Origin: an uncultured Eubacteriales bacterium
GTDB lineage: Bacteria > Bacillota > Clostridia > Christensenellales > Aristaeellaceae
Direction: 5' to 3'
DNA length: 8,976 nt
Assembly (NCBI GenBank): GCA_900553265.1
Contig: USDD01000100.1
Coordinates: 1-8,976 of the forward strand
Shown one piece after another: positions 1 to 5,306 of the stretch. Positions within the stretch are counted from its first letter, which is position 1, and each line of letters opens with the position of its first letter. The position numbers and the translations under genes were made by a program. The notes below the pieces were generated by a model. The model was given only the letters and a program-made list of their open reading frames with translations, did not search any database and was not told the DNA's origin.

Positions 1-80
1 AGGTAAATCGAGGAATCTGCATGCCGCAGAGGACGGAAAAGACAGAGCCTGACGCGCCGCCGAATTGTGCGGTGGTGCCC

Positions 81-1034
81 TTATTCTTTCGGATCGGCGT
101 AGGCCATCTCCATGACCTTCGTCAGGCGCACGGCGGCGTCGATGCCGAAGTCCTCGGAGATGTCCTCGGGCTTCTCGGCCAGCGCCCACTGGGCCAGCGG
201 CGACGGCTTGGCCTCGGGCAGGGTCTCCGGCTCGCGCCACTCGTTGTTCGTCTCGGGGCAGCAGTAGGTGACCTTCTGGTCGCGCATCAGCAGGCTGCCC
301 TCCTCGCCGCCCAGCTCGATGGTAAAGGGATAGCTCCTGGAGACGAAGCCCGTCTCGGACACGCCGATGGCTCCGCCCGGGAAGGCCAGCAGGCTCACCG
401 CATTGTCCTCCACCGTCTTGCCCGTGACATGGGTGAAGGCGGACTGCACGTTGGTGGGCATGCCCAGCAGCGCGCACAGCAGATACATGGGATGCGCGCC
501 CAGATCGATCATCGCGCCGCCGCCGCAGGCCACGGGATCGTAGAAGTGAGGCGGGAGCCAGTCGGCCGTCGCGCCGTTGTGCGCCTTGCGCACGCGAGCG
601 TAGTTCAGCTGGCCCAGCTTGCCCTCGCGCGCGGCGTTCAGCGCGAACTGCGTGCCCGTCTCGCTGAAGTGCGGGAAGGAGATGCAGAAGCGGGTGCGGT
701 TCTCCCGAACGGCCCTGCGGATCTCCTCGGCCTCGGCGGTGGTCAGCGCCAGCACCTTTTCGGTGAACACGGCCTTGCCGGTGCGGCAGGCGCGCAGAAT
801 CAGATGGGTGTGCTCGTTGGTGGCGTTGCAGACGGCCACGCCGTCGATGGCGGGATCGTCCAGAATCTCGTCCACCGTGGCGGCCTCGCAGCCCAGCTTT
901 TCCGCCCACGCGCGGGCGGCTTCCTCGTCGGGATCCCAGACCCTGGTCACGCGGCAGCCCGGCAGAGAATTCAGCTCATTGGCATAGCCCGGGGCGTGGA
1001 CGTGCCACTGGCCCAGCATGGCAAAATTCTTCAT
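81..1034 (-). CDS. Gfo/Idh/MocA-family oxidoreductase, variant cofactor loop
   Basis: Predicted cytoplasmic NAD(P)-dependent dehydrogenase of 317 aa, a normal to slightly short length for the family. Seen: an N-terminal Rossmann-like half (about residues 1-120) and a C-terminal alpha/beta half containing GGGAMIDLGAH, where D177 and H181 fit the family's catalytic Asp-xxx-His. K93 sits in TEKV, the place of the usual EKP motif, so the proline is lost. The dinucleotide loop after beta-1 reads LGQWHVHAPGYA rather than GxGxxG/A, which is atypical; a divergent subfamily is more likely than decay, because the frame is intact and the catalytic residues remain. The ATG has AGGAGG on the minus strand at 1047-1042, 7 nt upstream. 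That SD overlaps the stop codon of the preceding oxidoreductase, implying one transcript and translational coupling. Family call is firm; substrate (sugar, inositol or similar) is unknown. Confidence 0.9.
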   Translation of the reverse strand: MKNFAMLGQWHVHAPGYANELNSLPGCRVTRVWDPDEEAARAWAEKLGCEAATVDEILDDPAIDGVAVCNATNEHTHLILRACRTGKAVFTEKVLALTTAEAEEIRRAVRENRTRFCISFPHFSETGTQFALNAAREGKLGQLNYARVRKAHNGATADWLPPHFYDPVACGGGAMIDLGAHPMYLLCALLGMPTNVQSAFTHVTGKTVEDNAVSLLAFPGGAIGVSETGFVSRSYPFTIELGGEEGSLLMRDQKVTYCCPETNNEWREPETLPEAKPSPLAQWALAEKPEDISEDFGIDAAVRLTKVMEMAYADPKE

Positions 1035-1046
1035 TTCTTCTCCTCC

Positions 1047-2135
1047 TCAGCGGTTGAAGTACACCGGCTCGCCGGTTCTGGCGGAGGTGTAGATGGCTTC
1101 GAGGATCTCGCTGACCACGCAGGCCTGCTCGGGCAGGACGACGGGATCGGCGTCGTTCTCGATGGCGTCCAGCCAGCGGCGCTGCTCGGTGATGGGAGGG
1201 GTCTCCTTCACGCCGTCGTAGAACGCCACGCCGCCCGCGGACATGTCGGGGCGAATCTCCTCCAGACGGCCGAACTCGCCCTTGTTGATGATGACCTGAT
1301 TCGGACGGATGGACGCGCCGGCCTTGCTTCCGCACAGGCGGCAGCTGCCCTCGGGGATGGGCTCGTCGGTGTTCAGCGCCCATGTGGCCTCCAGCGTGAT
1401 GGTCGCGCCGTTCTCCATGACGATGAAGCCGAAGGCCGCGTCCTCCAGCGTGGTGTTCTCGTCCTTGCCCCAGCCGCCCCAGGGATTGCCGCACTCGGGG
1501 TTTTCGACCTTCTTGTACCTGGTGCCCACGACCATGCGCGGCTTGTAGTTGTTCATCAGATACAGCGTCAGGTCGAGGCTGTGGGTGCCGATGTCGATCA
1601 GCGGGCCGCCGCCCTGCTCGTATTCGTTGAGGAACACGCCCCAGTTCGGCGTGCCGCGGCGGCGGATGGCGTAGGCCTTGGCGTAGTAGATTTCGCCCAG
1701 ATCGCCGCGGTCAATGCAGGCCTTGACGTACTGGCTCTCGGCCTTCTGGCGATGCTGATAGCCGATGGTCAGCTTCTTGCCGGTCTCCTTCGCGGCCTCC
1801 ACCATGCGGCGGGCGTCGGCGGCGCACTTGGCCATGGGCTTTTCGCACATGACGTGCTTGCCGGCGTGCAGCGCGTCGATGGAGATGTCCGCGTGGCTGC
1901 GGTTGGGCGTGAGCACGTAGACCACGTCGATGGATTCGTCCTTGAGCAGCTCGCGGTAGTCGGTGTAGACCTTCGCGCCCTCCACGCCGTACTCCTTCGC
2001 GGCCTTCTCGGCGCGCTCGGGGATCAGATCGCAGAACGCCACGATGTCGGCGCGGTCGATGGCCTTCAGAGAGGGAAGATGCTTGCCGTTGGCGATGCCG
2101 CCGCAGCCGATGATGCCCAGTTTCAGTCGAGACAT
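1047..2135 (-). CDS. Gfo/Idh/MocA-family NAD(P)-dependent oxidoreductase
   Basis: Predicted cytoplasmic dehydrogenase of 362 aa acting on a sugar, polyol, inositol or related carbohydrate. Seen: a classical N-terminal Rossmann fold beginning KLGIIGCGGIA (G10, G12, A15 of the dinucleotide loop), the acidic end of beta-2 at FCD (D36), the family hallmark CEKPMA with K99, and GGGPLIDIGTHSLDL with D181 and H185 as the conserved Asp-xxx-His of the C-terminal domain. All key residues are present, so it should be active. An upstream in-frame TTG at 2150 would add five residues, but it lies just before and partly within the SD. The ATG at 2135 has GGAGGT 7 nt upstream and is preferred. It is the first gene of a two-gene operon with the variant family member downstream, and is divergent from an AraC-type regulator that probably controls it. 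The exact substrate cannot be assigned from sequence alone. Confidence 0.93.
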   Translation of the reverse strand: MSRLKLGIIGCGGIANGKHLPSLKAIDRADIVAFCDLIPERAEKAAKEYGVEGAKVYTDYRELLKDESIDVVYVLTPNRSHADISIDALHAGKHVMCEKPMAKCAADARRMVEAAKETGKKLTIGYQHRQKAESQYVKACIDRGDLGEIYYAKAYAIRRRGTPNWGVFLNEYEQGGGPLIDIGTHSLDLTLYLMNNYKPRMVVGTRYKKVENPECGNPWGGWGKDENTTLEDAAFGFIVMENGATITLEATWALNTDEPIPEGSCRLCGSKAGASIRPNQVIINKGEFGRLEEIRPDMSAGGVAFYDGVKETPPITEQRRWLDAIENDADPVVLPEQACVVSEILEAIYTSARTGEPVYFNR

Positions 2136-2142
2136 GTTGTTG

Positions 2143-2148
2143 ACCTCC
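2143..2148 (-). promoter_or_regulatory. Ribosome binding site fixing the start of the first oxidoreductase
   Basis: On the minus strand this reads GGAGGT, with 7 nt to the ATG at 2135. It decides against the in-frame TTG at 2150-2148, whose last base is part of this SD. Confidence 0.8.
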
Positions 2149-2157
2149 AATTTTTAT

Positions 2158-2171
2158 CCGCAGAAATGCGG
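2158..2171 (-). other. Small leader hairpin of the oxidoreductase operon
   Basis: A 5-bp perfect inverted repeat, CCGCA/TGCGG, with a 4-nt loop lies in the predicted 5' leader of the minus-strand operon, about 10 nt upstream of the SD. There is no T-tract following it in the minus direction, so it is not an intrinsic terminator. It may stabilise the mRNA or be incidental. Confidence 0.35.
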
Positions 2172-2186
2172 TTTAATTTTACATTC

Positions 2187-2195
2187 AGTATAGCA
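2187..2195 (-). promoter_or_regulatory. Extended -10 promoter of the oxidoreductase operon
   Basis: On the minus strand this reads TGC-TATACT (-10 at 2192-2187, TG at 2195-2194). The predicted start is near 2180, giving a leader of about 45 nt. At 17-bp spacing the -35 window (2215-2210) does not resemble TTGACA, which suggests activator dependence or reliance on the extended -10. That -35 window overlaps the -10 of the divergent regulator promoter. Confidence 0.65.
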
Positions 2196-2210
2196 CACGC
2201 GCCGCCAAAA

Positions 2211-2219
2211 TGATATAAT
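2211..2219 (+). promoter_or_regulatory. Extended -10 promoter of the AraC-type regulator
   Basis: TGA-TATAAT: a perfect -10 hexamer at 2214-2219 preceded by TG at the extended position. The predicted start is near 2226, giving a leader of about 34 nt. The -35 window at 17-bp spacing (2191-2196) is a poor match and overlaps the -10 of the opposing operon promoter. Confidence 0.7.
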
Positions 2220-2239
2220 GATTTCGCTCTGAAATATCA
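2211..2239. promoter_or_regulatory. Candidate operator, TGATAT-N17-ATATCA inverted repeat
   Basis: TGATAT at 2211-2216 and ATATCA at 2234-2239 are perfect 6-bp inverted arms spanning the regulator's -10 and start point. AT-rich flanks (AAAA before, ATTTT after) nearly extend the symmetry. The position would suit autorepression, but short AT-rich symmetry can occur by chance. The link to a particular regulator is inference. Confidence 0.3.
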
Positions 2240-2259
2240 ATTTTCTGCCGGAGGGGCTT

Positions 2260-3147
2260 ATGGATTACTATGTCGAAGCCGCCGATCCGTCGCGGGATCT
2301 GGGCGGACTGTGCGAGTGCTTTATCGACCGCCGCGATGGGCTGGGCGAGGTGGCCATGGCTCACGTTCATCGCCATTTCGAGCTTCTGTACTGTCTGGAC
2401 GGCTGCTACGAGCTGACGGTAGACGGCCAGTCCTGCACGCTGCCCAAGGGCGGCGCGGCGCTGATTCATCCCATGGAGCCTCACCGCACGCGCACGCTCC
2501 AGAGCGGCGAAAACCGCTATCTGGTGCTGAAATTCACGCCGGAGGCACTCTATTCCGCCAGCCAGCCCCTGTGCGAGCAGAAGTGCATCTTCCCCTATCT
2601 CCACTTCAGCGGCCGCCACACGGACGTGTATTCCCCCGAGGCGCTGGCGGGCAGCGACGTGCCCCAGCTGCTTTTCCGCATTCTGGAGGAGCGGCGGCGC
2701 GAAGAGTTCGGCTACGAGATGGCCGTGCGCGCCTACGTCAGCCAGGTGCTTCTGTGGTTTCTGCGCCGATGGAACCGGGAGAGCGGCGCGCTGGACGTGG
2801 ACGAGCGGACGCTGCCCCGGCTTCAGACGGCGCTGAGCTTCATCCGCGAGCATCTGGACGAGGAGCTGAGCATCGGCGCGGCGGCCCATGCGCTGGGCAT
2901 GGGCGAGTCCACCTTTTCCCGCTTCTTCTCCCGGGCCGCGGGCACGACCTTCCCGGCCTACGTGCGCCTGATGCGCCTGAGCCGCGCGGCGGAGCTGCTG
3001 ACCGTCTCCGATTGCTCCGTCACCGACGTGGCCATCGAAGCCGGCTTCTCCACCGCGAGCTATCTGATTCTCTGCTTCCGCCGCCAGTACGGCATGACCC
3101 CCGCCCGCTTCCGCGCGCTGTACGGGTTCAAGCGAGGCGAAACTTAA
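2260..3147 (+). CDS. AraC/XylS-family transcriptional regulator with cupin-like sensor domain
   Basis: Predicted cytoplasmic DNA-binding regulator of 295 aa, typical for the two-domain AraC class. Seen: an N-terminal cupin-like arm (about 1-110) with HVHRHFELLYCLDG (H35, H37, H39, E41), a helical linker (about 130-175), and a C-terminal pair of helix-turn-helix motifs. HTH1 is about 203-224 (LSIGAAAHALGMGESTFSRF) and HTH2 about 253-275 (VTDVAIEAGFSTASY onward), followed by the family signature RRQYGMTPARFR. The ATG is preceded by GGAGGGG with good spacing. It is divergent from the Gfo/Idh operon across a 124-bp gap with overlapping promoters, the usual arrangement for a regulator and its target. 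In this family the N-terminal domain commonly binds a sugar or related small molecule. The ligand, and whether it activates or represses, are not visible. The downstream MATE gene has its own promoter, so it need not be in this regulon. Confidence 0.92.
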   Translation: MDYYVEAADPSRDLGGLCECFIDRRDGLGEVAMAHVHRHFELLYCLDGCYELTVDGQSCTLPKGGAALIHPMEPHRTRTLQSGENRYLVLKFTPEALYSASQPLCEQKCIFPYLHFSGRHTDVYSPEALAGSDVPQLLFRILEERRREEFGYEMAVRAYVSQVLLWFLRRWNRESGALDVDERTLPRLQTALSFIREHLDEELSIGAAAHALGMGESTFSRFFSRAAGTTFPAYVRLMRLSRAAELLTVSDCSVTDVAIEAGFSTASYLILCFRRQYGMTPARFRALYGFKRGET

Positions 3148-3157
3148 TATGCGCGGC

Positions 3158-3205
3158 AGATTGCATTTCGCTTATGGATATGTTATGGTAGAGGCAATGC
3201 AATCT
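3158..3205. repeat. 10-bp perfect inverted repeat spanning the MATE promoter
   Basis: AGATTGCATT (3158-3167) and AATGCAATCT (3196-3205) are perfect inverted arms separated by 28 bp. The left arm contains the predicted -35 and the right arm begins at the predicted transcription start, so the pair brackets the promoter like a two-site operator. In RNA read through from the upstream regulator gene, the same arms would form a stem followed by TTTTT (3205-3209). A weak, large-loop terminator or attenuator is therefore an alternative reading. Confidence 0.5.
3161..3189 (+). promoter_or_regulatory. Predicted promoter of the MATE transporter gene
   Basis: TTGCAT (3161-3166), 17-bp spacer, TATGGT (3184-3189), with TG at 3181-3182 in the extended -10 position. 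Both hexamers are imperfect, so basal activity is probably modest. The hexanucleotide TTATGG occurs twice (3172-3177 and 3183-3188), 11 bp apart, about one helical turn. The predicted start is near 3196. Confidence 0.5.
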
Positions 3206-3213
3206 TTTTGCCG

Positions 3214-3219
3214 AGGAGA
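3214..3219 (+). promoter_or_regulatory. Ribosome binding site fixing the MATE start
   Basis: AGGAGA with 6 nt to the ATG at 3226. An in-frame TTG at 3208 lies upstream of this SD and has no SD of its own, so it is rejected as the start. Confidence 0.75.
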
Positions 3220-3225
3220 ACGCGC

Positions 3226-4635
3226 ATGAAAAAGTTCGAATGGAAGCCCTTTCTGAAAAACGTGGCCGTCATCGCCGTGCCGGTGGCGCTGCAGAATCTG
3301 CTGACCACCACGGGCAGCATGGTGGACACCATCATGCTCGCGCCGCTGGGGCAGAACACCGTGGGCGCGGTGGGCCTGTGCGCCCAGCTCACGTCACTGC
3401 TGTTCTCGTGCTACTGGGGCTTTGTGGGCGGCGGCATGCTGTTCTTCGCCCAGTATTTCGGCGCGAAGGACGACGACGGCATCAACCGCTCCTACGGCAT
3501 GACGCTGACCTGCATGATGACCGTGGGAATCGTGTTCGCCGCGGCGGCGCTGCTGTTTCCGGAGGCGGTCATGCGCGTCTACACCGACAAGACCTCCATT
3601 CAGGAAATTGGCGTGCGCTATCTGCGGGTGGTGGGCTTCGCCTATCCCCTTCAGGTGCTGTCCATGGCCATGAGCGCGCTGCTGCGCTCCACCGGCAAGG
3701 TGCGCATTCCGCTGTTCGGCGCGATTGCGTCCGTCTGCACCAACATCGCGCTGAACTGGGTGCTGATCTACGGCCATCTCGGCCTGCCCGCCATGGGCAT
3801 TCAGGGCGCGGCGCTGGCCACGGCCATCGCCGCCGGCGTGAACGTGCTGGTCGTCGCTGCGCTGGCCAAAGCGCAGAAGCATCCCTATCTGCTCAATTTC
3901 CGCCGCCACTTCCGCTGGACGCGCCCCGCGCTGGGCGAATACTTCCGCAAGTGCTTCCCCATCATCTGCAACGAGCTGCTCATCGGAATCGGCAACATGG
4001 TCATCAACATGGTGCTGGGCCGCCAGTCCGAGGAGGCCATCGCCGCCACAGCGGTGTTCCGCACGCTGGAGGGCTTCGTCATCGGCTTCTTCTCCGGCTT
4101 TTCCAACGCCGCGTCGGTGCTGGTGGGCACACAGGTGGGCGCGGGCAATCTGGAGACGGCCTACGAGCGCGCCAAGCGGCTGGTCTATCTCTGCGGCAGC
4201 ATCATCCTGATGGCCTGCCTGTTCCTGCTGGCGGTGCACCGGCCGCTATTGCACGTCATGAGTCTGGAGGGCGAATCCTTCCGCATTGGCTCCGGCATGC
4301 TGGCCATCTACTGCGGCGCGGCGGTCATCCGCATGTGCAACTGGACGCAGAACGACACCTACCGCTCCGCGGGCGACGCGGCCTACGGCACCATTCTGGA
4401 AATCACCTTCATGTACGCCATGCTGCTGCCCTGCGTGTATCTGACGGGCATGGTCTGGAAGGCTCCCTTCCTGATCGTGTTCGCCTGCTGCTACATTGAC
4501 GAGCCCATCCGCTTCGTGCTGATGCAGATTCACCTGTTCTCCGGAAAATGGATCAAGCCTGTCACGCCCCAGGGCCGCGAGGCACTGGCGGAATTTTTCG
4601 AAAAGCGCCGCGCCGCCCGGCGGCGGGCCGCGTAA
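3226..4635 (+). CDS. MATE-family multidrug/cation antiporter
   Basis: Predicted inner-membrane efflux protein of 469 aa, normal for the MATE (NorM/DinF-like) family, whose members exchange Na+ or H+ for organic cations and drugs. Seen: about 12 hydrophobic segments in two pseudo-repeats. The first half shows NLLTTTGSMVDTIMLAPLG (residues 24-42), ALLRSTGKVRIPLF (151-164) and NIALNWVLIYGHLGLPAMGI (173-192), all typical MATE positions. The second half shows the matching AATAVFRTLEGF (273-284), GTQVGAGNLETAYERAK (301-317) and YRSAGDAAYGTI (379-390). The C-terminus is a charged cytoplasmic tail, EKRRAARRRAA. The gene has its own predicted promoter 78 bp after the AraC-type gene and a strong terminator behind it, so it is probably monocistronic. 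Substrate is unknown. The family call is strong; the subfamily is not resolved. Confidence 0.93.
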   Translation: MKKFEWKPFLKNVAVIAVPVALQNLLTTTGSMVDTIMLAPLGQNTVGAVGLCAQLTSLLFSCYWGFVGGGMLFFAQYFGAKDDDGINRSYGMTLTCMMTVGIVFAAAALLFPEAVMRVYTDKTSIQEIGVRYLRVVGFAYPLQVLSMAMSALLRSTGKVRIPLFGAIASVCTNIALNWVLIYGHLGLPAMGIQGAALATAIAAGVNVLVVAALAKAQKHPYLLNFRRHFRWTRPALGEYFRKCFPIICNELLIGIGNMVINMVLGRQSEEAIAATAVFRTLEGFVIGFFSGFSNAASVLVGTQVGAGNLETAYERAKRLVYLCGSIILMACLFLLAVHRPLLHVMSLEGESFRIGSGMLAIYCGAAVIRMCNWTQNDTYRSAGDAAYGTILEITFMYAMLLPCVYLTGMVWKAPFLIVFACCYIDEPIRFVLMQIHLFSGKWIKPVTPQGREALAEFFEKRRAARRRAA

Positions 4636-4642
4636 ACCGATT

Positions 4643-4677
4643 CTCCCCCGACGGCTTTTCGCCCGGGGGAGCTTTTT
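4643..4677 (+). terminator. Intrinsic terminator after the MATE gene
   Basis: CTCCCCCG (4643-4650) pairs with CGGGGGAG (4664-4671). An inner GGC/GCC helix lies beyond a 2-nt bulge, with a TTTTC loop, and C plus TTTTT (4673-4677) follows. It begins 7 nt after the MATE stop codon and insulates the downstream MarR operon. Confidence 0.92.
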
Positions 4678-4720
4678 GTCGGTCAACCTTTATTTTACAT
4701 ATCCAGACGGAGAATTCCCC

Positions 4721-4749
4721 TTGCACAGCCATGGCAGCCGTGCTATAAT
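4721..4749 (+). promoter_or_regulatory. Strong promoter of the marR-ABC-ABC operon
   Basis: TTGCAC (4721-4726), a 17-bp spacer and a perfect TATAAT (4744-4749) with TG at 4741-4742 as an extended -10. The predicted start is near 4756, giving a leader of about 45 nt before the MarR ATG. It is the best housekeeping-type promoter in the window. Confidence 0.85.
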
Positions 4750-4776
4750 GCGTAACAGCGCAACAATCAACATGTT
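4749..4776. promoter_or_regulatory. Candidate MarR operator(s) at the operon start point
   Basis: Two palindromes sit on and just after the predicted start: TGCG-N6-CGCA (4749-4762), which overlaps the last base of the -10, and the perfect 8-bp palindrome AACATGTT (4769-4776). MarR dimers bind short palindromes at this location to block their own promoter, so autoregulation is a reasonable inference. Which repeat is the true site is unknown. Confidence 0.45.
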
Positions 4777-4786
4777 AACGAATTGC

Positions 4787-4793
4787 AGGAGGT
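4787..4793 (+). promoter_or_regulatory. Ribosome binding site fixing the MarR start
   Basis: AGGAGGT, a near-perfect SD, has 7 nt to the ATG at 4801. An in-frame TTG at 4783 lies immediately upstream of the SD and is rejected as the start. Confidence 0.85.
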
Positions 4794-4800
4794 CAATCCA

Positions 4801-5277
4801 ATGACAGAGGAAACCACGCGCGCCGAGCTGGTGAGGCAGTCGGTGGATCTCATGATCCACACGGCGCGGATGCACCATCGCGGCATCGACCGGATGTTCG
4901 GCGACACCGGACTGCACCGGGGTCAGCGCAAGGTGCTGATGTATTTAAGCAGGAGCGGCGAGATCCCCTCTCAGCGGGAGCTGGCCAGCCATTTCGACAT
5001 CAGCCCCGCCTGTGTGGCCCGGACGCTCAAGTCCCTCTCCAGCGAGGGCTACATTATCCGCACCGGCGACGCGGACGACCTGCGGCGCAATCAGGTGCGC
5101 ATCACGGAGAAGGGCCTGCGCGTCGTGCGCGAGACCACGCAGACCTTCGATCGCTTCGACCAGAGCATGTTCGAGGGCGTGAGCGAGGAGGAAATGCACC
5201 GCTTCATCCAATTCGCCGAAAAGCTCCAGTCCAACCTTCAGGCCTGTAAGGCCGAGGGGGAGAAAAACCGCTCGTAA
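4801..5277 (+). CDS. MarR-family transcriptional regulator of the ABC exporter operon
   Basis: Predicted cytoplasmic dimeric winged-helix regulator of 158 aa, typical for MarR. Seen: N-terminal dimerisation helices (about 5-35), a winged HTH at about 40-105 with SQRELASHFDISPACVARTL (57-76) as the helix-turn-helix, and the wing TGDADDLRRNQVRITEKG (88-105) matching the family's DxRxxxxxLTxxG pattern. A C-terminal dimerisation helix covers about 125-155. It is the first gene of an operon with two ABC exporter half-transporters starting 17-29 nt downstream. In Firmicutes this arrangement commonly encodes a repressor that is released when a toxic compound binds, inducing the pump. A strong promoter with palindromes at its start point supports autorepression. 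The inducer is unknown. Confidence 0.92.
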   Translation: MTEETTRAELVRQSVDLMIHTARMHHRGIDRMFGDTGLHRGQRKVLMYLSRSGEIPSQRELASHFDISPACVARTLKSLSSEGYIIRTGDADDLRRNQVRITEKGLRVVRETTQTFDRFDQSMFEGVSEEEMHRFIQFAEKLQSNLQACKAEGEKNRS

Positions 5278-5289
5278 TTCCAACAACCG

Positions 5290-5297
5290 AAAGGATG
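5290..5297 (+). promoter_or_regulatory. Ribosome binding site of the first ABC gene (overlaps an ATG)
   Basis: AAAGGATG is the only SD-like stretch before this gene. It abuts and includes the in-frame ATG at 5295, leaving no spacing for that codon. Aligned to the SD consensus, it leaves about 9 nt before the TTG at 5307, which favours TTG as the start. Confidence 0.55.
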
Positions 5298-5306
5298 TGT
5301 TCCAAT

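Noticed and set aside
16..78. Small hairpins downstream of the oxidoreductase operon (TCTGC/GCAGA at 16-30 and GCGCCGCC/GGTGGTGC at 54-78) as its terminator
   Set aside because: The first is only 5 bp with no T-tract in the minus direction. The second pairs well only as plus-strand RNA, and on the minus strand it contains A-C mismatches. The real terminator may lie beyond the window edge.
2136..2150. TTG at 2150 as the start of the first oxidoreductase
   Set aside because: It overlaps the GGAGGT SD that serves the ATG at 2135, and would add a five-residue extension outside the usual family N-terminus. The TTG codons at 3208 (MATE) and 4783 (MarR) were rejected on the same grounds.
21..2213. 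A 730-codon open frame on the plus strand, antisense to the two oxidoreductases
   Set aside because: It mirrors two genes with clear family motifs on the other strand. The translation is low-complexity, rich in Ala, Gly, Val, His and Leu, with no recognisable domain and no SD at its start. It is a by-product of the GC-rich third codon positions of the real genes.
3394..4239. A 281-codon minus-strand frame inside the MATE gene
   Set aside because: The composition is His, Ala, Gln and Gly-rich with no domain, and it is fully contained in a well-supported gene.
2310..4499. Long plus-strand frames overlapping the AraC-type gene (2310-3191) and the MATE gene (3240-4499) in another frame
   Set aside because: They are Arg, Ala, Gly and His-rich shadows with no motifs, whereas the chosen frames carry complete family signatures and SD sequences.
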